Source: Thozetella sp. PMI_491 (Eukaryota > Ascomycota > Sordariomycetes > Chaetosphaeriales > Chaetosphaeriaceae). Taken from it: a stretch of DNA of 64,000 nt. The position numbers and the translations under genes are program-made. Below the pieces are notes generated by a model that was not told the origin of the DNA, searched no databases, and worked only from the letters and a program-made list of their open reading frames with translations. The stretch spans positions 124,001 through 188,000 of the forward strand of contig MU270060.1 of the NCBI GenBank assembly GCA_021432635.1. The letters run 5' to 3'. Shown here piece by piece: positions 34,409 to 44,680 of this stretch (positions within the stretch are counted from its first letter, which is position 1; each line of letters starts with the position of its first letter).

Positions 34409-37052
34409 ATTAGACTTGGGATCAAGTCTCTGTTGATTGTATAACATGCCCAGATCTTGTGCAAAGGTGTTTCTCTAAAGATTCTTCTTTCGAGTGGAAA
34501 ATATGTTTAGTCTAGATATTTGCCATTTATATTGATAAGGTGAAACGAAACACTGCATAAGATTCTTTATAGCTATTAGGGGGGTTCCCCGTCCCGATGC
34601 CTTGGGGTTAGGGGCAGGATTTTGTAGGTGTTGCACCCTATAGGGCGCACTCTCAAAAGGGGAATAGCATAGCCGCCCCATCCCACCCAGCGGAGGGAAT
34701 CTCCAGTCTTTGTAAGTCTTGAGTTCACGCCCTATAGGGCACGCTTCTACGCTTCCGTGCGCCCTGCAGGGTGGTCTGAGCTCCATACTAGCTAGGACGC
34801 TATCCAGCCGATACCCTATAGGGCGTGCTCTCAAGCGTCTGCCTTGTAGGGTGATCTCGAACCCAAGCCAGCAGACATGCCCATTCCTAAGCACACGCTG
34901 TATAAAGCGCCTTGTTGGCGACTTGAGGCTGTAAAGCTATCTATGCTTCTCGTTCCTGCCTTATATATTTGGCAGCAGCCTCTTCGCTGGTGGTTGTAAT
35001 GGTTTTGTGGTAAATAAAGCAGAGAAAAGATTAGAGAAGAGGAAGAAGTCTGTAGAAGCGAGAAGGGGAGATATGGAAGAGAGAAATGAAGAAAGGAAGG
35101 AAGGTGGGTGTTGTTGTTTTGATCTGTTGTAACGAATGGGTCATGTGGTAGCTTGACATCAAGGAAGGGGGGGGGGCGACCTGGGGTTCTATTCCAAGGG
35201 CTATTTGACACAATATACTTGCTTGCTTCATAGGCGATTGAGTGTCTTCCTCCTTCTACACTTACCTTTCTATTCTTCTCTTTCTATTAACATATAATAT
35301 AAAAGGCAATTATAGTAGCTATTTAAAGGCATTATATAAAAGCTGTTATAAGATCGTGAGAAATGCTTTTACTCCATTTAACGCCGCCGCCGCCCTTACA
35401 CAGCATACGTCCTCTTTCAACCGTTGCGGGACAGGGGTTGCAAGGAAACCCAGTGCTATCCGCACAGGCCCCCACCCCAGCCCCAGCCCTCTAGCCCCTA
35501 AGAGAGGTAAGATGAATATTCCAGCTACCCCTAACGTGCAGTCTTTTCCTGCTAGCCTACTGTAACTAAAGCCTTTCTCCCGCCGCTGGCATACGAGGTA
35601 ATGCTGCTAAAACAAGACCTTAGAGGCGGCTATAAACAGCCTTTAAAGCGTTACAGGAGAACCACCGGTGAGTAAGACTAGTTGGCTACCCTTACTATAT
35701 AGTAGTGAGCCTAATTGTTTCTACTTGTTACTATATGTATCTGTGTGGCCGACCTGAATCTGTAGTGGTTGTAAGGCACTAATCGTCTAATCGATTGTAA
35801 ATAGGTAAATGTGCTTGTTAGTATCTTCTGTAATTAAGGATTCTACTGAGAAGCCCTAGAGTATTATCTTTAAGCAACTATAAGGTAATAGGATATTAAG
35901 ACTATAAAGATCATTATGGCGCCTTTCTTGTCTCTTGTTTTAGACTTTTATGACTAGAGCACTAGCTGGTCCTTTTCTATGCTTAAGCTTCTTACTGGTT
36001 AGTATTATGTAATAGCTTTATAATAACTATTTAAGGGCTAGGACAGTGTGGAGCTATGGTAGGAGTGTGATATAGATGAGGTATAATGCTGCACTAATGC
36101 CCTCTGGCCGTTGTTAACCCTCTCCCATTATAGATCTGGCTCCCCTGCTTCTAGTTGGTCTTAGACATTGTCTGCCTTGTTGTGTCACAGGCTGCGGATT
36201 GCCTTACTATGTCTGACTGGCAGTATCTTATTGGAGTATGTAGTGTTTGTATGACTGATAGTAGCCTCTGGCAGGTGTTTTACCTAAACTATGTTAGAAT
36301 CCTTAAGCGTATAGCATGTATTAGTCTCCCCTAGCGTCTAGGCTTCTTAGACTTTCTTAATAATAAGGTATATTTTGACGCCTATAAGCGCCTTTACTGC
36401 TACAAAGGCTTGCTACTTGTATCTCTGCTGGACCTCTTAACTGGGGCTAGGAAATATACTAGTGCTTTCTAAAAGGTACTCTAGTATATTACTGTATGAT
36501 TTACTCTGCCTAAGCCTGTTAAGGCTGCCTAGCCTAAAGAGCTCTTTCTCCTACTGTTTAGCTATATCTTTAATAGTGCTAAGTGGTCTGTAGCCTCCTC
36601 TGCCTTATAGCTTGTAGTCCTATACGCTATATGTAGAGAGATTTATACGTTGGTTAAAGATGTAGCAGTGCTTGGCGTGGCCCTATTAGTAGATAGCCAG
36701 GCCTACTTTAAGCATCTCTAAGAGGGCCTTTACTAGCTTTCCCTAGTATATAAGCTGCTTCGTTATACTTTATAGCTATAGAGGTATTACTCATATAACT
36801 TGATTGCTACTGTTAAGGGCGGGGCATATCCTCTTATGCTGGTGTTGATTGTTGATGCCCTTATATAGTTTGACCCTATTGTTACTATATACTTACCAGT
36901 GATATAGTCTATAAAGGCTATAAAGAGACTAACTGTCTTAGTATAATAATACCTAGTAAGCTAGGCTACTCTATACTGTTAGGAGGCTCTCTAATAATTT
37001 TGTCTCACCCAGGGAGCCAACCTAGCCCTCCTAATCCCAGAAGATAGGGAAT
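34409..37052. other. Repeat-rich, coding-poor intergenic region
   Basis: 2.6 kb with no supported gene. 34630-34865 holds short palindromic repeats. 35030-35110 is a purine-rich tract. From about 35600 to 37020 the DNA is rich in TA dinucleotides and stop codons in all frames, which fits a decayed, possibly RIP-mutated transposon that I cannot classify. Confidence 0.5.
34634..34865. repeat. CCCTATAGGG palindrome repeats
   Basis: The palindrome CCCTATAGGG occurs three times (near 34637, 34731 and 34813), each followed by GC(G/A)(C/T)(A/G)C(T/G)CT-like sequence. A related CCCTGCAGGG near 34762 and CTTGTAGGGT near 34842 are spaced similarly after the last two, which suggests a diverged unit of about 82 bp. 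Confidence 0.7.
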
Positions 37053-37472
37053 ATGCCAAGACCTTTATCAGACCGATTTGCCAGCGCTAAAGACAGCGTA
37101 GCAGCACCGCCAGTTCCTCCCTCTCCAGGCACACCCCAATCTAATACCAGCACGGCAGGGAATTTCCAAGTGCAGGACGAAGAAAGCGAGGCCAAGACCG
37201 AGGCCGACAGTAACAAGATTGAGGGGATAGAGAGTGAAACTAGCAAGGAGAGCGCCTGTGCTCCAAGAGAGGTTAGAACAGGCCCTGGACTGCCCAAGAG
37301 GGACTACATACCGAAAGACACTCCCAGGAGGCCTGAATACCTATCGGAAAGCCCAGATATCGAGCCTACTCTCCCGCTAGCCCGCAGGTCGCCAAGCCTC
37401 CCTGCCCTCCAGGGACCTCATAGCCGACAATCCCAACACACTCGCCTCGTCACGATCAGCAGGACCAGCTAG
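37053..37472 (+). CDS. Hypothetical Pro/Ser-rich ORF
   Basis: A 139-codon ATG frame that opens right after the decayed AT-rich block: it is rich in Pro, Ser, Glu and Thr and has no recognised domain or hydrophobic core. Base composition is much richer in GC than the block to its left. A second frame just downstream (37460-37660) reads QDQLAAVGIGKDGLQATAAS, as if the frame had shifted by one near 37440. It may be a gag-like or other element-borne ORF, but nothing proves that. Low confidence. Confidence 0.25.
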   Translation: MPRPLSDRFASAKDSVAAPPVPPSPGTPQSNTSTAGNFQVQDEESEAKTEADSNKIEGIESETSKESACAPREVRTGPGLPKRDYIPKDTPRRPEYLSESPDIEPTLPLARRSPSLPALQGPHSRQSQHTRLVTISRTS

Positions 37473-38483
37473 CAGCTGTAGGGATTGGTAAAGACGGGCT
37501 CCAGGCCACGGCAGCTTCCCTCCAAAAAAACGGACCTGCTACAGCACGCAAAAGCGTGGCATCCCTTGCCTCCAGCGCCCGGGGCCCCGCCGAGTACCAG
37601 TCAAGTGGGGCGGTGCACGGGTATTGTTTATCCTCTATTACAAGATCAACAGCGCTATAAATCCACGACCCAACACTTGGTATATTTAGTCGGATAGGCA
37701 TCTTATATACCGCCGATGAAGACAAAATTACACCTCTTTTACAAGAACAGGGAAACGAGGCATGCTTACCATGTCATAGTTGCGATAATCATTCTAGGCA
37801 TCATACAATCGTTATTTGCTGAGCAGTGTTGGAAGCTGAAAATAGATATAAATATAAAATGGAGGGTCTTAATCGATACCTAGACACCTAGATAATGCTG
37901 TATATGTTTATCGATAATTAAGTATATCAGCCCAGGTCTGGATATGGGAAATAAAAACAGAGGTATAAAATTTCTCATACGGGTATGTTCTTAAAAAGAG
38001 ATTATAGAAGAACGTATGTTTTCCACGTATGAGCTCGACCCAACTCTAATGGTGTAATAATTGTACATATGGTACCTAAGCCCGGACTTGAGACGGGTTA
38101 GCCACAACCCCGGCTGTGCATAGGGCACCAACGAACCAAGGTGCCTGTAGCTGCTCGGTGTTGGGGCCGCCGAAAGTGGCAGCCCCGCACCAGCCATTTT
38201 CAACAGCTTAAGCACCAGGTTTTAGTGCTCATCTACAATATCGTTTCAGGGCGATGTCTTCGATCTGATGCCGTGCCTTGTGATGAAAAATCGGTCTTAA
38301 AGGTAAGCCCCATCCGGCGATATATGCGCTCTTACGCAGCAGCCATAAGGTGAGTACTTGTGCATTGTTGTAGCTACTAAAAATGCAAGCCAGAGTCATC
38401 CTTCGATTGTAGTCAGGATACAAAGCAGAACAATTGAAAGAGTAGATTTATTTGGCATAAATACGGGTTTCTAAGAGCATTGG
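37473..38483. other. Intergenic, no gene seen
   Basis: About 1 kb downstream of the aldo-keto reductase gene. No domain, repeat or RNA gene is recognised. Confidence 0.35.
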
Positions 38484-39671
38484 TCATTTGGCCCCAGGTC
38501 CAAAGAGAACTTCTTTGGTATCATACGTATATTCGAGGGCCATGTGCGTGTAAGTTCCAACCTCCCCCTTGGTGATCTCCCAAACACGGTCGAGTGCCTT
38601 CAGTATGTCCTCAGGCAGGGGGCCTTTTTCGAGGCCATCTAGGTTTGTGTCCAAGTGCTCTAGCTTCGAGATCCCTATAATCACCCCATCATTGCCGCCG
38701 TCTTTGATATTCAGCTGACTGTGATGCACCAGCCAGCGAAGTGCAGCCTCAATCATGGTGATGCCGTGGCCTTCTGTCGCCTTCTTCAGCATGTCGAGTG
38801 CCTGGAAAATGCTGTCTTTAAAGTACCGATCTCGAAGGGTGCCGTTCAGGAAATCGTTTGAGTACCGTCCTTCGGTGGGTATAACATTCTTGTCTGTGAT
38901 CGCGCCTGAGAAGAGGCCGCCGGCGATAGGGCTGTACACAACCACATCTAAACCATACCGATGGCAAGCCGGAATCAATTCGGGATCGATGGCTCGCTGG
39001 ATACAATTGTAGACACCCTGGTAGATAGTCGGGCGGACCCAGCCGTTGTACTTGCACGTCATGACAATTTCGGCAACCTCGAATGAGAGGTAATTGCTCA
39101 AGCCGAGCTGCTTAAACTTGCCAGCTTTGTGGAGCTTGTCCATCGCCTCGAGGGTTTCCGCGAAAGGAACGGTTCGGTCCTGTTCAGCGAGTAAATTTCC
39201 TTGTAAGCTAAGGTCGAGGCAAGCCAGTATATGGTACTCACGGGTGCATGGAGATAAGCGATCTGCCTGTCGTGTCAGCCGTCCAACTCAATCAGAAGTG
39301 ACAAGCTGGGCGAAACCCCGCCCGCTGTTCCCAAAAGAAAAAGACCAGCTTACATCGACGCAATCTGTTCCAAGCTCCTTCAAACTTGTCTCAAACTCTG
39401 CAGTGATTATCTCGGCTTTATGTTTCCCTGGCGGGATGGGGTAGACTTTAGTGGCGATGCTCAGTCCTCTCTCCTTCCACTTGGCTTCGCGTGAGAATGC
39501 CTCTTGCCGCCCATTTCCATACGCACGAGCTGTGTCGACTTCGGTGTAGCCACGCTCTTGGAAAATATCAAGAGCCTTGTTAAATTCCTGTAGGCTTGTG
39601 ATGCGGGCGGTCGGGACTCCTTCAGGGGCAAATGTCATCAGCCCGAGGATGACTCTCGGCTTGGTAGACAT
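38484..39671 (-). CDS. Aldo-keto reductase (aflatoxin aldehyde reductase-like)
   Basis: NADPH-dependent carbonyl reductase, 344 residues. Exons 39671-39354, 39262-39242 and 39179-38484, both introns phase 0. The middle exon is 21 nt and encodes IAYLHAP. The AKR catalytic set is complete: Asp in EVDTARAYG, Tyr in the same motif, Lys in IATKVYP, and His in YLHAPD, which is formed across the second intron. LGLSNY, QGVYNCIQR and the C-terminal YDTKEVLFGPGAK fit the AKR7 group that reduces aflatoxin B1 dialdehyde and other aldehydes. The protein should be cytosolic. It is not close to any biosynthetic cluster here, so detoxification is only a general guess. Confidence 0.92.
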
Positions 39672-40969
39672 TTTGGGCTTCGGTGGTTAGTTGTCAAACT
39701 CCGATAAAGCAACGAAAATGGGACTAGAAAACGGGATCAATATTACCAGGAGAAGATATGAGTGGAAAGGCTTCCCATAGCCTGTATTTGATCACGAATA
39801 TTTTGATATGCCGATATCTACCCCGCAGACTCATTGCTGGGGGCAAAGAGGAGAACGACGCGATTGGAGTATTGATACATCCCCCCACCCGCTTTCTACC
39901 CGCCGAGGCACGCGGGAACTCGGAACTGCGGCCGCGGAAATTGCAACATCGCGTTAAACACCTGCCTTTATAATACATAGACCCTAGCTCTGGTGCCTAA
40001 ATCCCAACCATCCAGTGCCGTCCCAGTGTATTGCGGCACCCGTCAAATCAACGCCTTAATTCTGGCTAAGTTATAAAGCTTCGCGGTGATCTTGATTCGC
40101 TCCTAGTTTCCTACTTCTGATTAACCTAGCAAATCTTTGATAATAACAGCGCAGCTACCCCTCTCCTATAACAACGCCGGTCTATTGGAACTAAATAGCG
40201 ACATGATTCTCGCGAAACTTTAGAGATAGGAAACTCCTAGTACCACATAGAGTAGCAGCTATAAGAAAACATGTCCATATAGACAAGGCAGAATTATCTA
40301 AGTAAGGCCGAATAGCCCTGTCGTCAGATAAAATGATCACCTAGGAGCACACCAGCCTATTTTGGGCAATGTGCTTCATTTTCAGTATCAAGACTGCGCC
40401 TCCTTCGAGCTTCTTGCGCCGCTGAATGAATGGCAGAGTCGCGTATGGATTAGGTTAACGGCAGAGGATAGTATTGTCCGTTACCAGAATTTATGCACCC
40501 TTGGCTCTCTATTCCTATTGGTTTCTCGGGCTTACGCAACCAGTCTTCTATTTCTATAGTGGAAGGTTCACCCAGGTGACATCAACCTAGACAAACCAAC
40601 ACGAGGAATAAACGAACGGACGAATGCGCAAGGCCCAAATACATCTGTCAGATATACATAAGTCCCAGGTGCAACCCAACCTCTGAAAAACAGGCAACAA
40701 GAGATCCGCATATTCCAAGAGCTAAGCTATTACAAAAGGGCCGCATTGAAAAGGAGCATGCTCACCCCCCCAACGCCTAACTCGAATAGTATTGAAGCTT
40801 GGGAACATTGGCAGACACAAAAGACCCCGATGTAAGCCAACACGCATATCCTGCCAGCAACCAAAGTTTCCTGTGGGGCGCCTCAATGAAGATCGGACGA
40901 TTTCTAGCTGCAAGGTTGCCTTGTATTATTTCAAGAAACTTTCCATGCCCTCCATGAAATGGATATAAA
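39672..40969. other. Intergenic, no gene seen
   Basis: 1.3 kb between the divergent aldo-keto reductase and secreted-protein genes. No supported coding sequence. Confidence 0.4.
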
Positions 40970-40973
40970 AGGA

Positions 40974-40980
40974 GAGTCGC
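40974..40980 (+). promoter_or_regulatory. TATA box of the secreted cysteine-rich protein gene
   Basis: TATAAAA lies 110 bases before the ATG at 41090, a usual distance for a strongly expressed fungal gene with a short 5' UTR. Confidence 0.5.
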
Positions 40981-41089
40981 TCCTAGGACTGGGATCAATG
41001 ATTTGGATTCTCGACAACTACTCATCACAGCAAAAAGTCTTATCTAATCCACAATATCATATCTCTCCTTAGCAACAGAGTCAATCGAA

Positions 41090-41371
41090 ATGAAGGCCTC
41101 CTACATTTTCTTCGCCATCTTCACTACCTTGGCCACTGCGGTACCCTACGAGCAGTCGGCCTCCCCCGAGGTGCGAGCCTTGGAGCAACTTACCAAACGA
41201 GACTGCGGTACTTCTAGTTGCCCTTGTAATAAACCAAACGGATTTCCATGTGGTGACAGCTGCCTTTGTGCGAGCGCTTGCTGCTCTAGTATCAACAATG
41301 CGTGTGCGGATATCTCTGTAGTGATTGGTACCGGAGGGTTTTGCCAGGGAGGTTCACCAGGCAAGAAATAA
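41090..41371 (+). CDS. Small secreted cysteine-rich protein
   Basis: Intronless, 93 residues. A signal peptide (MKASYIFFAIFTTLATAVP) is followed by a short pro-part that ends in a Kex2-type site, TKR, just before DCGTSSCPC. The mature part would be about 56 residues with ten cysteines, including CLC and ACC pairs, enough for five disulfides. It carries no catalytic domain. The layout matches secreted effectors or antimicrobial-type peptides of fungi, but I cannot place it in a named family. A good TATA box precedes it. Target and function are unknown. Confidence 0.8.
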   Translation: MKASYIFFAIFTTLATAVPYEQSASPEVRALEQLTKRDCGTSSCPCNKPNGFPCGDSCLCASACCSSINNACADISVVIGTGGFCQGGSPGKK

Positions 41372-42283
41372 ACGATTGTTACCCAGCTGTCTTCAGTTTC
41401 GGAAGGATAAAGACATTATACTGGGTAGGAGATGCTTCAGCTTGCAGATATCCAGGTCCATGTTGTGGCTATTATGGTGCGAATTCGGCGGCACCAGACT
41501 TGGAACATCACCACGCTCATTCAGACATCATCGAACGCTTCCAAAAAGAAAAGTAAAAATAAAGTGCCTCAATACGCTCTGATCTGTGTCAAATATACCT
41601 ACATGGGTCTCCCCACCCCTCATCTCAAATTTGTTTCGGAACCTTTCTACACACTTTTAGGATCCTAGTACAAATAATATCCGAGCACAGATCATACCAA
41701 CATACAATCGTTAGACGCATGTAGGAGGGAGCGCAAAGCCATGCTTCAGAACAGAGAGATTGTGACATAATACCTGTATTAGAGGGCGTATATAGTGCAC
41801 TTTAAACTCATTATTGGTCTATATTGATAGATATGTCAGGGCAACATAGTAGAGTATGCATAGCACAAGTAAACAAGCTCATTTGCCTCGCAGCGCGGAT
41901 CCCATGCCCAGCATATTAGACACAAACAATGCATGGTGCAAATCGCAAAGTGTAATGACTGATGGGGTGCGTGTACGGAGGGATCTGGTAGAGAATAACT
42001 CCTCTACCTTACAGCTTTACATCCTCAATATTATCTAGTCGGAGACTAAGGCCAGCGAAATGACGAGGTCTCTGGTCATAAGGTTTGCCAAAGGATCCGG
42101 GTACCGGCCCACAACCAAAATAGGCGGGTATGGCTCCAGACTAAGACACCTCAAGCACTGAATTTTGAAAATGAAAAATTTGAACGTGTTAAAATGGAAG
42201 TCTGTGAGGTGAAAGTTCAGTTCTGTGTGTAATATCATGCGCTCTCTATATAAATGCAACAATATCCCTCCATATTCACCTCC
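41372..42283. other. Intergenic, no gene seen
   Basis: About 900 bases holding the 3' ends of two convergent genes. Nothing else is recognised. Confidence 0.35.
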
Positions 42284-43065
42284 TTACATGTTTCTGTCTA
42301 GGTTCAGGTTTGCCCTTATCTCCTCTTGTCCCTTCTCAATGAGCTTCTTTTTGACGTATCTACTCGTCAACAAAGCCGTGCTAGATCTAATAACCATGGA
42401 TGTTGACAGGGCAGCGCCCGCAGCAGCAGTCCCGGTGACATCCACCGAAGCAGCGACGAGAGTCGCAGCAAGGGCCGACGCGCCCATAGCAATGGACAAA
42501 AAGGAGACGTCCCGAGAGATTCCTGCAGCTTTGGACCAGCTGTCGAAGAACTGAGGAAAATTCGCTCTGGTTGCGGGGTCACCGATCAGCTCGACCAGCA
42601 GACGGATGAAGACCTGGCAGTTCTGCTCGTCGTATATGTATTTGCCCTGTAGCGACTTTTGCCATACCAGGTGCGCTTTTCGCCCCATCTGTTAGCCAGG
42701 ATGATCTTTTTCCCGAAGAGTGTTCACAGCCAAGGTGAGAAGATAAACTCACCTACGTCGTAGATCTTCTGCACTGAAAGGTGCGTATAGCCCACAAATT
42801 TGTTTTCACACAGTCGATCCTCGGCATACTTCAACCTCAGCCACTCTTGCTCCTCTCTAACCCTCATCAAGTACTTCGGCTTTTGTTTTGGGTCGTTTCT
42901 CGTCAACTCGTAGCAAGTGCCTTGGACGGCTATGGCCCAGTGGGCGAATATGTCGACAGGTTTCCTGAGCTTGAAGATGTTTCTTTGGTATTTCAGGGGC
43001 GTGGTGTAGAGGTAGATGGCCTTGGGATGGCCTTCGCCGGAAATATTGAAGGGTTGGTATGCCAT
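42284..43065 (-). CDS. PPPDE/LRAT-like cysteine hydrolase candidate with hydrophobic tail
   Basis: 237 residues in two exons, 43065-42757 and 42688-42284, joined by a 68-nt phase-0 intron (donor GTAGGT). FAHWAI puts a histidine at residue 42, and EQNCQVF puts a cysteine at residue 127. This His-before-Cys order with an NCQ motif is the mark of circularly permuted papain-like folds such as PPPDE and LRAT families. Residues about 160-215 are hydrophobic and small-residue rich (MGASALAATLVAASVDV), perhaps a membrane hairpin, with a charged end. Fungal relatives often hold this domain as a single module of unknown role. Peptidase, isopeptidase or acyltransferase activity are all possible. I call the fold with moderate confidence only. 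Confidence 0.65.
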
Positions 43066-43666
43066 GGTGTTTTTCTCTGCAGAGCTCTCTATGTCTGCCT
43101 CCTTTGGTGATACTATTGTTCTTAGTGTTCTGTCTCAGATATGGTCGTTCAGATGTCGGGGAGAAATGACCTTGGATGCGAGCATCTTTATACTTGAATA
43201 CTTGTGCAACATGTCCATATCCTCAAGGGGTAGCCGCGTTTCCATGTGGTCAATTTCCTGCACTGCCTGGTCAGTGTATTCCTATTACATATCATTGTAT
43301 GTGGTGGTATAGTCACCGTATAAACCCCAATTAAGTAATTCTGTTGCGAGATTCCCTGTCGAATGCAGGCTGTGCTACTTTATTTTAGCGCGGCATAAGC
43401 CCGCAAGGCTAAAAGTGGAGCCAGTGCAACCGCTGATCCGGGAATCTGTGCTGCCTCCCGCTGCTTCGCCGTCCCGTGCGCAGCTAAACTTGCGGATGCT
43501 GACGCCAAGATTCCCGCCCTTCGCACTCGGTTGTAGACGGAAACTGATGCCTTGAAGATAGCCTTTCACAGGAAGTGCTTCTATCTTATAAACTTGCCGT
43601 GCCAAATTTCTCAGCACGGGAATCTCTTCTATCCGTACTGAACACTTTTGGCCTCGATCCTTCAAT
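43066..43666. promoter_or_regulatory. Divergent promoter region
   Basis: 600 bases between two divergent genes. A 96-codon minus-strand frame at 43375-43665 has no domain and is not accepted. Confidence 0.35.
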
Positions 43667-44516
43667 ATGAGCCTGGCAGATATTAACGATCTACCCCACG
43701 CCCTCGTGGGTGTGGTTCTGCGTCTATTGAGTTTTAGTTATTCAGGGGCCTACGCATATCACACTGTGAACCCTATTGACAAAATTAAAAATCGCCAGCA
43801 ATACTACGGCGAGATTCGGGAACCCGAATTGATCAAAGCATTGGCCCATTTTCGCCAGAATAAGAGCGATGAACTAAAATTCGTATCAGCGGCAGTGAGT
43901 TAAACCTATCTTAATCCTCTCGATAGTTGGGCTCCGGCAGATTTTCTCATGCCTCGTTTAGGCTACCTTGTCTGGAGCGGCGGTGATTGGTGTCTTCTCG
44001 TGGCCTACCACAGAAACGACAGTGTGGGCGGCGAAAATGCTCTGGAACTGGAGCCTCTTCATGTCCACCTTTTCTCTCATCAGCTCGGCGCACCAACGGC
44101 TGCTCCGACATCTGCCAGAAAAGGACAACCTCGAGTACAACGGGGACAAGATACGACTAGCCCTGAATCTGTTTTTGCAGCCACCAGTCAAGCCTGCCAA
44201 CCTCGATACCAAAATGCAACCGCGCCGAATAAGCAAGAGGATGCTCTGGTTTTGGCAATGTCCGATGATGCTCATGCACTATTCTTGGGTCTTCTTTCTC
44301 GTTGGATACGCGTTGCACGTGTTAACTCCTGTCTTTGATCCTTCCCAAGCAGAGACCTCCTCAAAGGTTAGTCAAAGAAGCGCATATTTTAACCGCTAGC
44401 TTACTCGTACCCAGATTGCAATCGTTACAGTATGTGGCTGCGCGCTAGTCTTCCTCAATTTCGTCATCTGTGCAGGAATATGCCAGCTCCGTCTCCAGAA
44501 CAGGACTCAGCCTTAA
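43667..44516 (+). CDS. Predicted multi-pass membrane protein (hypothetical)
   Basis: 244 residues from three exons, 43667-43894, 43962-44366 and 44415-44516; all junctions are phase 0. After a first part with KIKNRQQYYGEI, hydrophobic segments lie at LSGAAVIGVFSW, MLWNWSLFMSTFSLIS, LMHYSWVFFLVGYALHVLTP and IAIVTVCGCALVFLNFVICA. The third exon gives a clean final membrane segment and ends QNRTQP. The regular pattern of membrane segments and the exact splice phases support a real gene. I recognise no named family and no catalytic motif. It faces the hydrolase candidate head to head, but there is no evidence that they act together. Confidence 0.65.
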
Positions 44517-44680
44517 AGCGGCAGAATTATTCATCCATTTGGCATCTTGGCTACCTCCATACGGATTGGGGGATAAATTGTAGAAACGTTGAAGCCTGTT
44601 CATATACATGTACGACTACTTTTATTAAATGGTAGACCTCTTTTCATGGTTAATCATGGGACAGATAATTCTGTTTATCT

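Noticed and set aside
43375-43665. 96-codon minus-strand frame
   Set aside because: Promoter position and no domain.
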